Assembly: GCF_000144625.1 (NCBI RefSeq)
Contig: NC_014376.1
Span: forward strand, 3,162,001 to 3,226,000
DNA length: 64,000 bases
Source of the DNA: [Clostridium] saccharolyticum WM1
GTDB lineage: Bacteria > Bacillota > Clostridia > Lachnospirales > Lachnospiraceae
Reading direction: 5' to 3'
Shown here: in pieces, positions 44,146-54,191 of the stretch
Numbering within the stretch: position 1 is the stretch's first letter
Layout: each line of letters starts with the position of its first letter
Notes under the pieces: generated by a model
What the model was told of the DNA's origin: nothing
What the model saw: the letters and a program-made list of their open reading frames with translations, nothing else
Databases searched by the model: none
Made by a program: the position numbers and the translations under genes

Positions 44146-45518
44146 GATTCTTTCCTCCTTACAAATACCAGCTTGGGATAACGGTATCTGCCGTTGTCAA
44201 TAAGCTCTGTCTCCGGATCCTCCACCTGATACAGGCTTTTTCTTCTGGTAGAGTAATCATAGGCCAGGATCAGCTTTTCAAACTCCTCCGGGGAATCCAC
44301 GGTATCTTCCCTCACTTCCATACGGCCGTTTTCCAGATGGGATTCAATATAGCTTTCGATTTCCTTCCGGCTGTAGCGGCTTTTTAAACGGTTTAATTCC
44401 AGGATCTCCTCCATGGTAAGCTCAACAGACGCTTCCTCTGGCAACAGGTTCTCCTTAAAACCGGACCTGGTCTTTCTTTTTTTATAGAGAGACCTTTCAG
44501 AGAGGATGGATGTCTGGGATAAGTTCATGCGGCTGCCCACTTCCTTTACAGCTTCATCCTGGTCCGCTGTCTCGGACAGATGATTTAAAAGCCTGATCAC
44601 AAGCCCCTTCATGTTATCCTCCTGGTTCAGCAGATAGTTCAGTCTGGTAACCGTTGCCCGGATATACCGGGAATGCTCCCTGTCCATATTGGCAATTCGG
44701 TGTTCAATATCGTCAAAGCCTCTTTCGATCTGATCCAGCTTTTCTCCTATATCCCCGGCCGTCACCTTCTGCCCGCTGCGGCGGCTCATCTGTTCCATCC
44801 ATTCCACATCATCCCTCATGGAACTGATCCAACGCTTGATATCATTTTTGTAAAGATAGAAATTATCCGAGGTTTTGAGCATGTGGTATTTCTTTTTTAC
44901 AATTTCCTCCACATATCCTTCCAGATGTTCTTTTAACAGCTCCCCATACGCCTTTTTTTCCAAAAGACTTTCAAAAAATTTGTCCATGTTATGAAGCATG
45001 TCCTGCAGGGTCTTGTTAAGCCGCTTTGTATTGATATAAGCCGTGTTTAACAGGCTTATACCGGCCCTTGGATTATGTTTTAATGAAAAAAGGATGGCGT
45101 ATACATTCTGAATATAAATCTGGGTCTCATCCTCTTCATCCCTGGCAAGCTTAAAAAAGGCCCCGATCATGACAGCGGCATAATCTGGGATTACGATATT
45201 CACCGTCATGGAGGCATAATCATCCACTTTCCGAAGCCAGCCGGCCCTTAACAGCCAGTTTAAGACTCTGACTGCAGTCGGCTCTGAGACATCCGCCTCA
45301 TCTTCCAGTTCATCCTGCCAGATTACCAGCCGCTTGGCGGTAAAATATTCCTCCAGAACCTGAATGCACACCTCACGGCTTAAAAAGTAGTTGCTGTATT
45401 CATATTCCTCATTGATTTTTAACAAAGCCTCTATGTAGGTGGACCGGTTGATGGAACGGAACAATCCCCAAAACCGGTCCGGTATTTCATTCATCAGTAT
45501 CATTTGTTTCTGCTTCAT
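44142..45518 (-). CDS. jetA: JetA/MksF-like kleisin (DUF5716)
   Basis: 458 residues of the JetA family: IPDRFWGLFRSINRSTYIEALL, then YFLSREVCIQVLEEYF, a winged helix with ADVSEPTAVRVLNWLLRAGWLRK, and long helices in the middle (ATVTRLNYLLNQEDNMKGLV). MukF/MksF-type kleisins bridge the SMC heads. An ATGA overlap couples it to jetB. The exact start is unsure: the first ATG abuts AGGAG, so the ATG five codons later may be used. The promoter lies 155-183 bases upstream. Confidence 0.83.
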   Translation of the reverse strand: MKQKQMILMNEIPDRFWGLFRSINRSTYIEALLKINEEYEYSNYFLSREVCIQVLEEYFTAKRLVIWQDELEDEADVSEPTAVRVLNWLLRAGWLRKVDDYASMTVNIVIPDYAAVMIGAFFKLARDEEDETQIYIQNVYAILFSLKHNPRAGISLLNTAYINTKRLNKTLQDMLHNMDKFFESLLEKKAYGELLKEHLEGYVEEIVKKKYHMLKTSDNFYLYKNDIKRWISSMRDDVEWMEQMSRRSGQKVTAGDIGEKLDQIERGFDDIEHRIANMDREHSRYIRATVTRLNYLLNQEDNMKGLVIRLLNHLSETADQDEAVKEVGSRMNLSQTSILSERSLYKKRKTRSGFKENLLPEEASVELTMEEILELNRLKSRYSRKEIESYIESHLENGRMEVREDTVDSPEEFEKLILAYDYSTRRKSLYQVEDPETELIDNGRYRYPKLVFVRRKES

Positions 45519-45672
45519 CTCCTGTTTTTTATGCTCTTTTCAGGTTCCAATCATAAAATATCGGCCTTATTTTACAAAAGCAGACAAAAAGAAACGGCTA
45601 TCATCAATTATGACAGCCGATTGATCTTCCTTTTAACGGGTTTTTCTTTTCATCCAAGGCCTCTTTCTTTCT

Positions 45673-45701
45673 ATTATAACAAAAATCCCCATTTCTTACA
45701 A
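45673..45701 (-). promoter_or_regulatory. Promoter of the jetABC operon
   Basis: On the minus strand TTGTAA (45696-45701), 17 bases, TATAAT (45673-45678), between the ftsH terminator and jetA. Confidence 0.75.
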
Positions 45702-45726
45702 TAAAATTATGGCAGCAGCTTCAAAA

Positions 45727-45772
45727 GGAAAAAAGGCAGCCGCGCAAAGCTACGCTCATGCACTGGCTGCCT
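45727..45772 (-). terminator. Terminator of ftsH
   Basis: On the minus strand AGGCAGCC pairs with GGCTGCCT across a 30-base loop that can fold further (GCGTAGCTTTGCGC), followed by TTTTTT. Confidence 0.8.
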
Positions 45773-45787
45773 GAAGAGTTTCAAGCT

Positions 45788-47770
45788 TTAATTCTTAACA
45801 TTCCCCACATCAATATGGGATTCCTTCTGTTCCTTGTTTTCCACGGTCCAATCGGAAAGGCCGTCTTCCTCTTCCGTTGACTGTTTCCCGCTTTCGGATT
45901 CCTTGTTCTCTTCCACAGGCTCTGGGATTCCCTTGGCTTCCCGGAATATTTTCATGAATTCCTTACCGGTAATGGTCTCTCTTTCAATGAGGAATTCCGC
46001 AATCTTATCCATCACTTCCCGGTTCTCTGCCAAAAGACTCTTAGCCTCTTCATAGGCCTCCTTTAACATTTTCATGACTTCTTCATCCACCTGGGAAGCG
46101 GTAGCTTCTGCACAGTTCATTACGGTACGGCCGCTTAAGTACTGGTCTTCCTTGGATGCCAACCCCATGAGGCCGAATTTCTCCGACATACCGTACTGGG
46201 TAATCATAGCCCGTGCCACCTTTGTGGCCTGTTCAATATCATTGGCCGCACCTGTGGTTACGGTGTCAAAAACAATCTCCTCTGCTGCGCGGCCGGCTAA
46301 ATAGCCGACCAGCATGGCATGAAGCTCTTTTCTGGAATTTAAGAACTTTTCTTCCTCCGGCACATGCATCACGTATCCCAAGGCTCCCATAGTTCTCGGA
46401 ACAATGGTGATCTTCTGCACAGGCTCTGCATCCTTTTGGAGGGCGCTGACCAAAGCGTGTCCCACCTCATGGTAGGAAACAATGCGCCGCTCTTCTTTAT
46501 TAAGGACACGGTCTTTTTTCTCTTTCCCTACCAGAACCACTTCCACGGCTTCAAACAGGTCCTTCTGGGACACGGAATGCCGGCCGTTTTTTACGGCCAG
46601 AATAGCAGCTTCATTGATCATGTTGGCAAGGTCGGAGCCAACGGCACCCGAGGTTGCAAGAGCAATGGCATCCAAATCCACCGTATCATCAAGGAGCACA
46701 TCCCTGGCGTGTACCTTTAAAATATCCACACGGCCCTTTAAGTCCGGCTTATCCACTATTATCCGGCGGTCAAACCGTCCGGGACGGAGAAGGGCCGGAT
46801 CCAGAATCTCCGGGCGGTTGGTAGCCGCCAGAACCAAAAGACCCTTGGAGGAGTCAAATCCATCCATCTCTGAAAGAAGCTGGTTTAAGGTCTGCTCTCT
46901 CTCATCGTTTCCACCGCCAAATTTGGAGTCACGGCTCTTTCCGATGGCATCCACCTCGTCAATAAAAATAATACAGGGAGCAGATTCCTGGGCCTGCTTA
47001 AACAAATCCCGGACACGGGAAGCTCCCACGCCCACAAACATCTCTACAAAGTCAGAACCGGACAGAGAATAGAAAGGTACATGAGCCTCCCCTGCCACGG
47101 CTTTTGCCAGCAAGGTTTTTCCGGTTCCCGGAGGCCCTACAAGAAGGGCACCCTTGGGAAGCTTTGCGCCGATCTTTGTATATTTTCCGGGATTGTGGAG
47201 GAAATCCACGATCTCTGTCAAGGATTCCTTCGCCTCATCTTCTCCCGCCACATCTTTAAAGGTAATTCCTGTTTCCTTCTGTACATAGACCTTGGCGTTG
47301 CTCTTTCCCACGCCCATAAGCCCGCCGCCGCCGACCCTGCGCATCATGAAGTTTAAAAGAAATCCCATGGCTGCGAATAAAAGCAGGTAGCTGACAATGG
47401 TCTGGATAAAAAAATTGCCGTCACGCCGGGTTCTTAAGGTTTCCACTCCGGCAGTGCGAAGGCGCTCCGCAAGGTTTAAATCGTTGTCCATTCTTACCGT
47501 ATAATAAGTAACGCCAGGTTTGTATCCTTCCCAGGTCTTCTTGGGATTTATAGTAATCTTTGAATCTTCTACATTAACCGATTCCACCTGCTTGTCATCC
47601 ACCATATTCATAAAGGTATCATAACTCAGTTCCTTATTGGTCCTCGTTGTAATCGCATTGTGCAGATAAGAGATACCTGCCACTGCAATAAGAAATGCGA
47701 TGACCCATATAGCGATTGCCTGGGTGTTCTTCGGCATCTTATTATGATTATTTTGATTCTTGTTATCCAT
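45788..47770 (-). CDS. ftsH: ATP-dependent zinc metalloprotease FtsH
   Basis: Membrane-anchored AAA+ protease for quality control and regulated proteolysis, 660 residues. Two membrane helices (AIWVIAFLIAVAGISYL near 20 and YLLLFAAMGFLLNFMM near 140) flank an extracytoplasmic domain. The AAA module has Walker A GPPGTGKTLLAKAVAGE, Walker B IIFIDEVDAIG and the second region of homology GFDSSKGLLVLAATNRPEILDPALLRPGRFDR. The protease has the zinc motif HEVGH (more often HEAGH). The tail is charged and disordered, as in many Firmicutes. It is monocistronic with its own promoter and terminator. Confidence 0.97.
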   Translation of the reverse strand: MDNKNQNNHNKMPKNTQAIAIWVIAFLIAVAGISYLHNAITTRTNKELSYDTFMNMVDDKQVESVNVEDSKITINPKKTWEGYKPGVTYYTVRMDNDLNLAERLRTAGVETLRTRRDGNFFIQTIVSYLLLFAAMGFLLNFMMRRVGGGGLMGVGKSNAKVYVQKETGITFKDVAGEDEAKESLTEIVDFLHNPGKYTKIGAKLPKGALLVGPPGTGKTLLAKAVAGEAHVPFYSLSGSDFVEMFVGVGASRVRDLFKQAQESAPCIIFIDEVDAIGKSRDSKFGGGNDEREQTLNQLLSEMDGFDSSKGLLVLAATNRPEILDPALLRPGRFDRRIIVDKPDLKGRVDILKVHARDVLLDDTVDLDAIALATSGAVGSDLANMINEAAILAVKNGRHSVSQKDLFEAVEVVLVGKEKKDRVLNKEERRIVSYHEVGHALVSALQKDAEPVQKITIVPRTMGALGYVMHVPEEEKFLNSRKELHAMLVGYLAGRAAEEIVFDTVTTGAANDIEQATKVARAMITQYGMSEKFGLMGLASKEDQYLSGRTVMNCAEATASQVDEEVMKMLKEAYEEAKSLLAENREVMDKIAEFLIERETITGKEFMKIFREAKGIPEPVEENKESESGKQSTEEEDGLSDWTVENKEQKESHIDVGNVKN

Positions 47771-47821
47771 CTGTGTGAATTCTCCAATCCGGATAGACTC
47801 TACCCATTCTATACCTCTATC

Positions 47822-47850
47822 ATTATAGTGTCAGTCTCTCCATAAATCAA
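47822..47850 (-). promoter_or_regulatory. ftsH promoter
   Basis: On the minus strand TTGATT (47845-47850), 17 bases and TATAAT (47822-47827), about 50 bases before ftsH. Confidence 0.8.
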
Positions 47851-48015
47851 GAAAAGAATTATAAAATCCTTATAAACACCCAGGCTGGTTTTATTTAACA
47901 GCAATGATTTTTTAACGTTTTCTGGTTTTATTTAAGAAAAAGGATCAATCGAAACTTATGGGGGAACTTATTCCAAAGCTGACACTTAATAATCAAAAGT
48001 TTTTGTCAATGCCAC

Positions 48016-48044
48016 TAGATTTTTTAAAGGAATGGGTGTATAAT
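48016..48044 (+). promoter_or_regulatory. Probable pyrG promoter
   Basis: TATAAT at 48039-48044 is clear; the best -35 at 17-base spacing is the weak TAGATT (48016-48021). The expected transcript does not begin with the GGGC run or carry the terminator known from Bacillus pyrG. The remaining 47850-48015 stretch shows no gene. Confidence 0.55.
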
Positions 48045-48094
48045 CTTTTTTTTAAAAATATGCCCATACCATCAAAGAAGGAGGTTACACTGTT

Positions 48095-49714
48095 ATGTCA
48101 GTGAAATACGTATTTGTCACCGGGGGCGTTGTGTCCGGGCTCGGCAAAGGGATTACCGCAGCATCCCTTGGACGGCTGCTGAAGGCCAGAGGCTATAAGG
48201 TCACGATGCAGAAATTCGATCCTTACATCAATATTGATCCGGGCACCATGAATCCGGTGCAGCACGGAGAGGTCTTCGTCACCGAGGACGGCGCTGAAAC
48301 CGATCTTGACCTTGGCCACTATGAACGGTTTATTGATGAAAACCTGACCCAGAATTCCAATGTTACCACCGGTAAGGTCTACTGGACCGTACTGACCCGT
48401 GAACGGCGCGGGGACTTCGGAGGAGGCACCGTACAGGTCATTCCTCACATTACCGACGAAATCAAAAGCCGCTTTCACTGCAGCAACAGCAATTCCTCTG
48501 AAACAGAGATCGCCATCATAGAAGTAGGCGGAACGGTAGGCGATATTGAAAGCCAGCCATTCTTAGAAGCGATCCGACAATTCCAACACGAAGCAGGCCA
48601 CGAGAATGTCATTCTTATCCACGTGACCCTGGTTCCATATCTAAAGGTTTCCGGAGAACTGAAAACCAAACCCACCCAATCCAGCGTAAAAGACTTACAA
48701 GGAATGGGAATCCAGCCCGACATCATCGTATGCCGTTCCGAACTGCCCCTTGATGACGGGATCCGAAGCAAAATCGCTCAATTCTGTAACGTACCCAAGA
48801 CCCACGTACTTCAAAACCTGGATGTGGAAGTATTGTATGAACTTCCACTTGCCATGGAGGAAGAACATTTAGCGGAAGTAGCATGTGAAAGCTTAAACCT
48901 TCCGTGTCCGAAACCAGATCTTAAGGAGTGGATCTCAATGATCGAAGACTGGAAACATCCGGAAAAAGAAGTAACAGTTGCTTTGGCAGGCAAATACATC
49001 CAGCTTCACGATGCTTATATTTCCGTAGTGGAAGCATTGAAACACGGCGGTGTCTTCCACAGGGCAAAGGTTCATATTAAATGGGTAGATTCAGAGCTTG
49101 TTACTGACGAGAATGCTGCCAGCTTCTTCCAGGATGTAAGCGGGATCCTGGTTCCCGGCGGTTTTGGCAGCCGCGGCATTGAAGGAAAAATTTCATCCAT
49201 CCGTTATGCACGGGAAAACAACATCCCATTCCTTGGTCTCTGTCTAGGCATGCAGATGGCCATCGTGGAGTTTTCCCGCCACGTGGCAGGTTTTGCAGAT
49301 GCCCATACCTCAGAGCTTGATGCAGATACCACCCATCCGGTCATCCATTTAATGCCGGACCAGAACGGCATCGAGGACATTGGAGGAACCCTGCGCCTTG
49401 GTTCCTATCCTTGTGTACTGGACAAGTCTTCCAAGGCTTACCAGGTATATGGGGAAGAACTGATCCACGAACGTCACAGACACCGCTATGAGGTAAACAA
49501 CGATTTCCGTGAAGCCCTGGCAAATGCAGGGATGAAGCTGTCCGGCATATCTCCTGACGGACGGATTGTGGAAATGGTAGAAATTCCCTCTCACCCCTGG
49601 TTTCTGGCCACCCAGGCTCATCCGGAATTTAAGTCAAGGCCCAACAGGCCCCATCCCCTATTCCGGGAATTCATCCGCGCGGCCATTGAAAACAAGGAAT
49701 CCGCAGGCAGATGA
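48095..49714 (+). CDS. pyrG: CTP synthase
   Basis: Makes CTP from UTP, ATP and glutamine. 539 residues, normal length. The synthetase domain starts [26 protein letters not shown] and contains [26 protein letters not shown]; the glutamine amidotransferase domain has [10 protein letters not shown] with the nucleophilic cysteine and [12 protein letters not shown] with the catalytic His-Glu. ATG follows AAGGAGG. Single gene with its own terminator. Confidence 0.97.
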   Translation: MSVKYVFVTGGVVSGLGKGITAASLGRLLKARGYKVTMQKFDPYINIDPGTMNPVQHGEVFVTEDGAETDLDLGHYERFIDENLTQNSNVTTGKVYWTVLTRERRGDFGGGTVQVIPHITDEIKSRFHCSNSNSSETEIAIIEVGGTVGDIESQPFLEAIRQFQHEAGHENVILIHVTLVPYLKVSGELKTKPTQSSVKDLQGMGIQPDIIVCRSELPLDDGIRSKIAQFCNVPKTHVLQNLDVEVLYELPLAMEEEHLAEVACESLNLPCPKPDLKEWISMIEDWKHPEKEVTVALAGKYIQLHDAYISVVEALKHGGVFHRAKVHIKWVDSELVTDENAASFFQDVSGILVPGGFGSRGIEGKISSIRYARENNIPFLGLCLGMQMAIVEFSRHVAGFADAHTSELDADTTHPVIHLMPDQNGIEDIGGTLRLGSYPCVLDKSSKAYQVYGEELIHERHRHRYEVNNDFREALANAGMKLSGISPDGRIVEMVEIPSHPWFLATQAHPEFKSRPNRPHPLFREFIRAAIENKESAGR

Positions 49715-49724
49715 CATAAAAAGG

Positions 49725-49763
49725 AAGTCCGGTCTCACATCAAAGAGGCCGGACTTTCTTTTT
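49725..49763 (+). terminator. Terminator of pyrG
   Basis: AAGTCCGGTCTC pairs with GAGGCCGGACTT (49745-49756), followed by TCTTTTTT. Confidence 0.9.
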
Positions 49764-49817
49764 TGATGTAAAATTACTATTTTGCTTAAAATAATAAATT
49801 TCTTTCATTTTTTTCTT

Positions 49818-49846
49818 GCACTTTTTCTATCTTCTGTATATAATAT
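49818..49846 (+). promoter_or_regulatory. Promoter of the liv operon
   Basis: TTGCAC (49818-49823), 17 bases and TATAAT (49841-49846). In the leader GTGTATC (49857-49863) can pair with GATACAC (49892-49898), ending two bases before the AAAGGAGG of the binding-protein gene. Confidence 0.8.
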
Positions 49847-49916
49847 AATGCAACGTGTATCCACACGAGAGACAGTTGTTTTTGTATGAGATACACATAA
49901 AGGAGGATAATTCATT

Positions 49917-51095
49917 ATGAAATTGAAAAAAGTATTTGCACTCACTCTTGCAGCATGTATGAGCGCCAGCCTGATCGCCGGCTGCAGCTCGGGTTCCTCT
50001 TCTTCCGCTTCCGGCGGGGCAAAGGTCGTTAAGATCGGTGTATTTGAACCTACCACCGGAGAAAACGGGGGCGGCGGTTTCCAGGAGGTACTGGGAATGC
50101 GCTACGCGAACAAGACTCATCCAACGGTTAAAATCGGGGGAGAAGAGTATAAGGTGGAATTAGTGGAGGTGGATAACAAATCCGATAAAACAGAAGCGGT
50201 CAATGCAGCACAGAAACTTGTAAGCGAAAAGGTTTCCGTTGTGCTTGGCAGCTACGGTTCCGGCGTTTCCATAGCCGCTGGACAGATTTTTGCAGATGCC
50301 AAGATCCCTGCCATTGGAGCCTCTTGTACCAACCCTCAGGTAACTCAGGGAAATGATTTTTATTTCCGGGTATGTTTCTTAGATCCCTTCCAGGGTACGG
50401 TCATGGCTAACTATGCAAACGATAATGGAGCGAAGGCGGCTGCCATCATTACCCAGCTTGGAGATGATTATTCCTCCGGCCTCGGTTCCTTCTTCAAAAC
50501 AGCATTTACAGGCTTAGGCGGTACCATTGTAAGTGAAGAACAGTTCCAGACCAACCAGACCGATTTCAAGGCTATTCTTACAAATATCAAGGCACAGAAT
50601 CCTGATATCATTTTTGCACCATCTTCCATTACCACGGCTCCCCTTATCATCAAGCAGGCCCGTGAGCTTGGAATTACAGCTACCATTGCTGCCGGTGATA
50701 CATGGGAAAACTCCACCATCATTGAAAATGCAGGCAACTCTGCGGAAGGCGTAGTACTTTCCACCTTCTTTGACGAGGCAGAACCGGCTAACGAAGAAGC
50801 AGCTTCCTTCATCTCCGGCTTTAAGGCCTATTTAAAAGACAACAAGCAGGATGAGATCATTCCGGCAGTATCTGCACTTGGTTATGATGCTTACCTCTGT
50901 GCATTAAAAGCCATTGAAACAGCAGGCTCCGCAGAAGGTGCTGCTATCCGCGATGCATTAAAGGACGTATCCATTGACGGTGTTACCGGAAGCATATCCT
51001 TCGATGAAAACGGAGATGCAAAAAAAGACATGGCCTTCATCAAGACCATTGAAGGCGGCAAGTTCAAATTCTTAACTACTACTACGGTAAAATAA
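49917..51095 (+). CDS. livJ: Branched-chain amino acid ABC transporter binding lipoprotein
   Basis: 392 residues. Signal peptide with lipobox SLIAGC, a Ser-rich linker, then a family 4 periplasmic-binding fold (Leu/Ile/Val-binding type): VVKIGVFEPTTGENGGGG, KVSVVLGSYGSGVSIAAGQIF, AIGASCTNPQVTQ and LGYDAYLCALKAIE. Captures leucine, isoleucine or valine, or a related amino acid. First gene of a full five-gene importer; a stem-loop separates it from the permeases, which usually lets the binding protein be made in excess. Confidence 0.9.
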   Translation: MKLKKVFALTLAACMSASLIAGCSSGSSSSASGGAKVVKIGVFEPTTGENGGGGFQEVLGMRYANKTHPTVKIGGEEYKVELVEVDNKSDKTEAVNAAQKLVSEKVSVVLGSYGSGVSIAAGQIFADAKIPAIGASCTNPQVTQGNDFYFRVCFLDPFQGTVMANYANDNGAKAAAIITQLGDDYSSGLGSFFKTAFTGLGGTIVSEEQFQTNQTDFKAILTNIKAQNPDIIFAPSSITTAPLIIKQARELGITATIAAGDTWENSTIIENAGNSAEGVVLSTFFDEAEPANEEAASFISGFKAYLKDNKQDEIIPAVSALGYDAYLCALKAIETAGSAEGAAIRDALKDVSIDGVTGSISFDENGDAKKDMAFIKTIEGGKFKFLTTTTVK

Positions 51096-51131
51096 TTCTA
51101 AGATACCGTGACGATGCAGTCATTCCAAGAT

Positions 51132-51159
51132 GAGTGGGGACGTATTTCCTTCCCCACTC
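51132..51159 (+). terminator. Intercistronic stem-loop after livJ (attenuator-like)
   Basis: GAGTGGGGA (51132-51140) pairs perfectly with TCCCCACTC (51151-51159), followed by GTTCCATTT, a weak T tract. Partial termination or 3'-end protection would raise livJ expression above the downstream genes. The rest of 51160-51329 shows only the AGGAGG of livH. Confidence 0.6.
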
Positions 51160-51329
51160 GTTCCATTTGCACAAGTCATGAATCCAAAGAATATGTCTGC
51201 ATTTATACCCGGCGAATACCGTGTCGGCTAAGAAGAACCTGTCCCCGTGTTTTTCCTGGTTTGTAAGCTGGACCGCAACAAAATTTAATTTACAATTACA
51301 TACTCAACAGATAGGAGGCATCTTGCCAC

Positions 51330-52211
51330 ATGAGTCTTACAACCTTTCTACAGCAGTGCCTGACCGGTATTTCCCTGGGCGGCGCTTATGCGTTAATTGC
51401 CATTGGTTATACCCTGGTTTACGGGATCCTGCGGCTTATCAACTTCGCCCACGGCGACATATTTATGATGGCCGGTTACTTTATGATATTTGCCATGGCA
51501 AGTTTTCCATGGTACATTTCCATTCCAATGGTTTTGCTGGTCACCGTAGTATTAGGCGTATCCATTGAACGGGTGGCTTACCGCCCTTTACGCTCCGCTC
51601 CCAGAATGTCGGTCATGATTTCTGCGATCGGCGTCTCCTACCTTTTGCAGAATCTGGCTACCTATTTATTTACCGCTTTGCCGAAAGGATATCCGGAAAT
51701 TCCATTCCTGAAGAAAATCTATCAGATCGGCGGCCTTTCTGCATCCTTTGTCACCTTTTTAACGCCGGTTTTGACTCTTGTCATTGTATACGGGCTCATC
51801 ATTCTGATCAATAAGACAAAAATAGGCATGGCCATGCGTGCGGTGGCAAAAGATTATGATACCGCATCCCTGATGGGAATCAAAATCAACCGTATCATCA
51901 CCTTTACCTTTGCCATTGGCTCTCTGTTAGCTGCCATTGGCTCTGTGCTGTATTTTACGGACCGTATGACTGTTTTCCCATTCTCCGGCTCCCTGCCTGG
52001 TTTAAAATGCTTTGTGGCTGCAGTATTCGGCGGCATTGGCAGCATTCCAGGTGCCGTGATCGGAGGATTTATCCTTGGCCTTGGGGAAACCGCCCTGGTT
52101 GCCATGGGATATTCCACCTTCAGCGACGCATTTACCTTTGTTCTGTTAATCATCATTCTCCTGATCAAGCCTACGGGACTGTTCGGCGAGAAGACGACCG
52201 ATAAAGTGTGA
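51330..52211 (+). CDS. livH: Branched-chain amino acid ABC permease LivH
   Basis: 293 residues, about eight helices. LTGISLGGAYALIAIGYTLVYGILRLINFAHGD is the standard LivH opening; GMAMRAVAKDYDTASLMGI is the ATPase-contact loop; and AAVFGGIGSIPGAVIGGFILG is the conserved C-terminal segment. The start follows AGGAGG by ten bases. It ends 10 bases before livM. Confidence 0.94.
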   Translation: MSLTTFLQQCLTGISLGGAYALIAIGYTLVYGILRLINFAHGDIFMMAGYFMIFAMASFPWYISIPMVLLVTVVLGVSIERVAYRPLRSAPRMSVMISAIGVSYLLQNLATYLFTALPKGYPEIPFLKKIYQIGGLSASFVTFLTPVLTLVIVYGLIILINKTKIGMAMRAVAKDYDTASLMGIKINRIITFTFAIGSLLAAIGSVLYFTDRMTVFPFSGSLPGLKCFVAAVFGGIGSIPGAVIGGFILGLGETALVAMGYSTFSDAFTFVLLIIILLIKPTGLFGEKTTDKV

Positions 52212-52221
52212 GGTGCCCCTT

Positions 52222-53325
52222 ATGAAGAAAAATGCAGTTTCCAAAAACAAACTTTATACCCTGATCGCTCTCCTGGTCATCATCGGCCTGCTGGCTTTTT
52301 TACAGGCTAACAGCTCCCTTTACAGCTATCAGATCTCCATCCTGGAACGAAGCGCCATCTATGCAGTGGTTGCAGTTTCCATGAACTTACTTACGGGTTT
52401 CACAGGCTTGTTCTCCTTAGGCCAGGCCGGTTTTATGGCAATCGGAGCCTATACAGTGGCCATCCTTACCATTCCTGTTGACAGCCGGGCCAGCGTTTAC
52501 TACGTAGGCGGCATTGCTCCTGCCATTGCAAACCTCCACTGTCCCTACTGGCTGGCACTTATTCTTGCAGGGCTTCTTGCGGCAGCCATGGCGGCCCTTA
52601 TCGGCATCCCGGTTCTCCGGTTAAAAAGCGATTATCTGGCCATTGCGACCCTGGGCTTTTCAGAAATCATCCGGGCGGTTATCGCTGCTCCCCAGTTAGA
52701 CACCATTACCAACGGCTCTTACGGACTAAAAAGTATCCCTGGTTTTCCCAACCTGTTTGTTGCCTTTGGACTTTGCGCCCTATGCATCCTGTTAATGATC
52801 CTTCTTATTAATTCCTCTTACGGGCGGGCGTTTAAGGCTCTCCGGGAGGATGAAGTGGCCGCCCAGGCCATGGGATTGAACTTATTCCGCTACAAGGAAC
52901 TGGCCTTTGTCATCTCCTCTTTTTTCACAGGCGTAGGCGGAGGACTTTTGGCTATCTTCATGCGTTCCATTGATTCAAAGACCTTTTCCATCAATCTGAC
53001 CTATGATATCCTTCTGATCGTTGTCCTTGGAGGAATCGGAAGCATTACGGGAAGCGTCATCGGCGCCTTCCTGGTCACCGCAGGAAGGGAATGGCTTCGA
53101 TTCTTTGATAATCCTCTGGTCATCGGCGGATTTGAAGTTCCTTTGTTCCGCACCGGTTTCCGTATGGTCATCTTTTCTATATTGCTGATGGCGGTGGTTC
53201 TCTTCTACCGCCGGGGGATTATGGGCAGCAACGAATTTTCCTGGGAAGGGCTGGGACGGCTGATCCGGCGTATCCCGTCCAAGTGGAAGAAAAAAGGCAA
53301 AGCACAGAAGGGAGAAAACGCATAA
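52222..53325 (+). CDS. livM: Branched-chain amino acid ABC permease LivM
   Basis: 367 residues, about ten helices. NLLTGFTGLFSLGQAGFMAIGAY and YGRAFKALREDEVAAQAMGLN (ATPase contact) are characteristic, with VVLGGIGSITGSVIGAF near the end. ATG at 52222 follows TGAGGTG; the upstream GTG at 52213 is within that site. Its stop overlaps the livG start (TAATG). The cytoplasmic C-terminus is Lys-rich. Confidence 0.93.
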   Translation: MKKNAVSKNKLYTLIALLVIIGLLAFLQANSSLYSYQISILERSAIYAVVAVSMNLLTGFTGLFSLGQAGFMAIGAYTVAILTIPVDSRASVYYVGGIAPAIANLHCPYWLALILAGLLAAAMAALIGIPVLRLKSDYLAIATLGFSEIIRAVIAAPQLDTITNGSYGLKSIPGFPNLFVAFGLCALCILLMILLINSSYGRAFKALREDEVAAQAMGLNLFRYKELAFVISSFFTGVGGGLLAIFMRSIDSKTFSINLTYDILLIVVLGGIGSITGSVIGAFLVTAGREWLRFFDNPLVIGGFEVPLFRTGFRMVIFSILLMAVVLFYRRGIMGSNEFSWEGLGRLIRRIPSKWKKKGKAQKGENA

Positions 53326-54191
53326 TGTCAAAAGCAGAAGAAACGTCCGTCAATGTGCTTCACATGCAGGACATCACTATGCAGTTCGGCGGCGTTGTGG
53401 CTGTAAACGGTCTGACCCTTGACGTAAACCAGGGTGAGATCGTGGCCTTGATCGGCCCCAACGGTGCAGGAAAGACAACTGCATTCAACTGTGTTACCGG
53501 TATTTATGAACCTACCTTTGGGCAGGTGGATTTTATGGGAGAAACCATTCTTTCCAATACACCAAAGGGAAAAATGAAGAAAATGTATCTGGGAGAAGTT
53601 ACTCCAAGACCTGTTCCGGTCATCAGCAGTACGCCGGACAGGATCACGAAAAAGGGAATTGCCCGCACCTTCCAGAACATCCGCCTTTTCGGACAGCTGA
53701 CCGTATTTGATAATGTTCTCATCGCAAAACATATGCGGGCAAAGCAGAATGTATTTTCCGCTACCCTCCGCCTAAACCGTAAGGAGGAGGATCGGATGCG
53801 GGCAGAGACCACCGCCCTTTTAGCAGAACAGAACCTGCTTCACCTAAAGGACGAAATAGCCTCTTCTCTTCCTTATGGTCTTCAAAGGCGTCTGGAAATT
53901 GCAAGAGCCCTTGCAACAGAGCCTAAGTTCCTGCTCCTTGACGAGCCGGCCGCAGGCATGAATCCCCAGGAGACCCAGGACTTAACGGATTTTATCAAGC
54001 AGATCCGGGATTCCTATCATCTTACCGTTTTCATGATCGAGCACCATATGGATTTAGTCATGCAGATTTCTGACCGCATCTATGTCCTTGATTTCGGCAA
54101 ACTGATTGCCCAGGGAACACCGGAGGAGATCCAGAACAATGAACGGGTAATCAAAGCATATCTGGGGGTGAGCGACGATGCTGAAGATTGA
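53325..54191 (+). CDS. livG: Branched-chain amino acid ABC ATPase LivG
   Basis: 288 residues. Walker A GPNGAGKTTAFN, signature LPYGLQRRLEIARALA (the LivG variant of LSGGQ), Walker B LLLDEPAAGMNPQE and the H-loop histidine in MIEHHMD. An insertion at about residues 75-105 between Walker A and the Q-loop is longer than in proteobacterial LivG, common in clostridia. Start at 53325 overlaps the livM stop. Confidence 0.94.
   Translation: MSKAEETSVNVLHMQDITMQFGGVVAVNGLTLDVNQGEIVALIGPNGAGKTTAFNCVTGIYEPTFGQVDFMGETILSNTPKGKMKKMYLGEVTPRPVPVISSTPDRITKKGIARTFQNIRLFGQLTVFDNVLIAKHMRAKQNVFSATLRLNRKEEDRMRAETTALLAEQNLLHLKDEIASSLPYGLQRRLEIARALATEPKFLLLDEPAAGMNPQETQDLTDFIKQIRDSYHLTVFMIEHHMDLVMQISDRIYVLDFGKLIAQGTPEEIQNNERVIKAYLGVSDDAED

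Noticed and set aside
47850..48094. Bacillus-type pyrG attenuator
   Set aside because: No initial GGGC run and no terminator in the leader.
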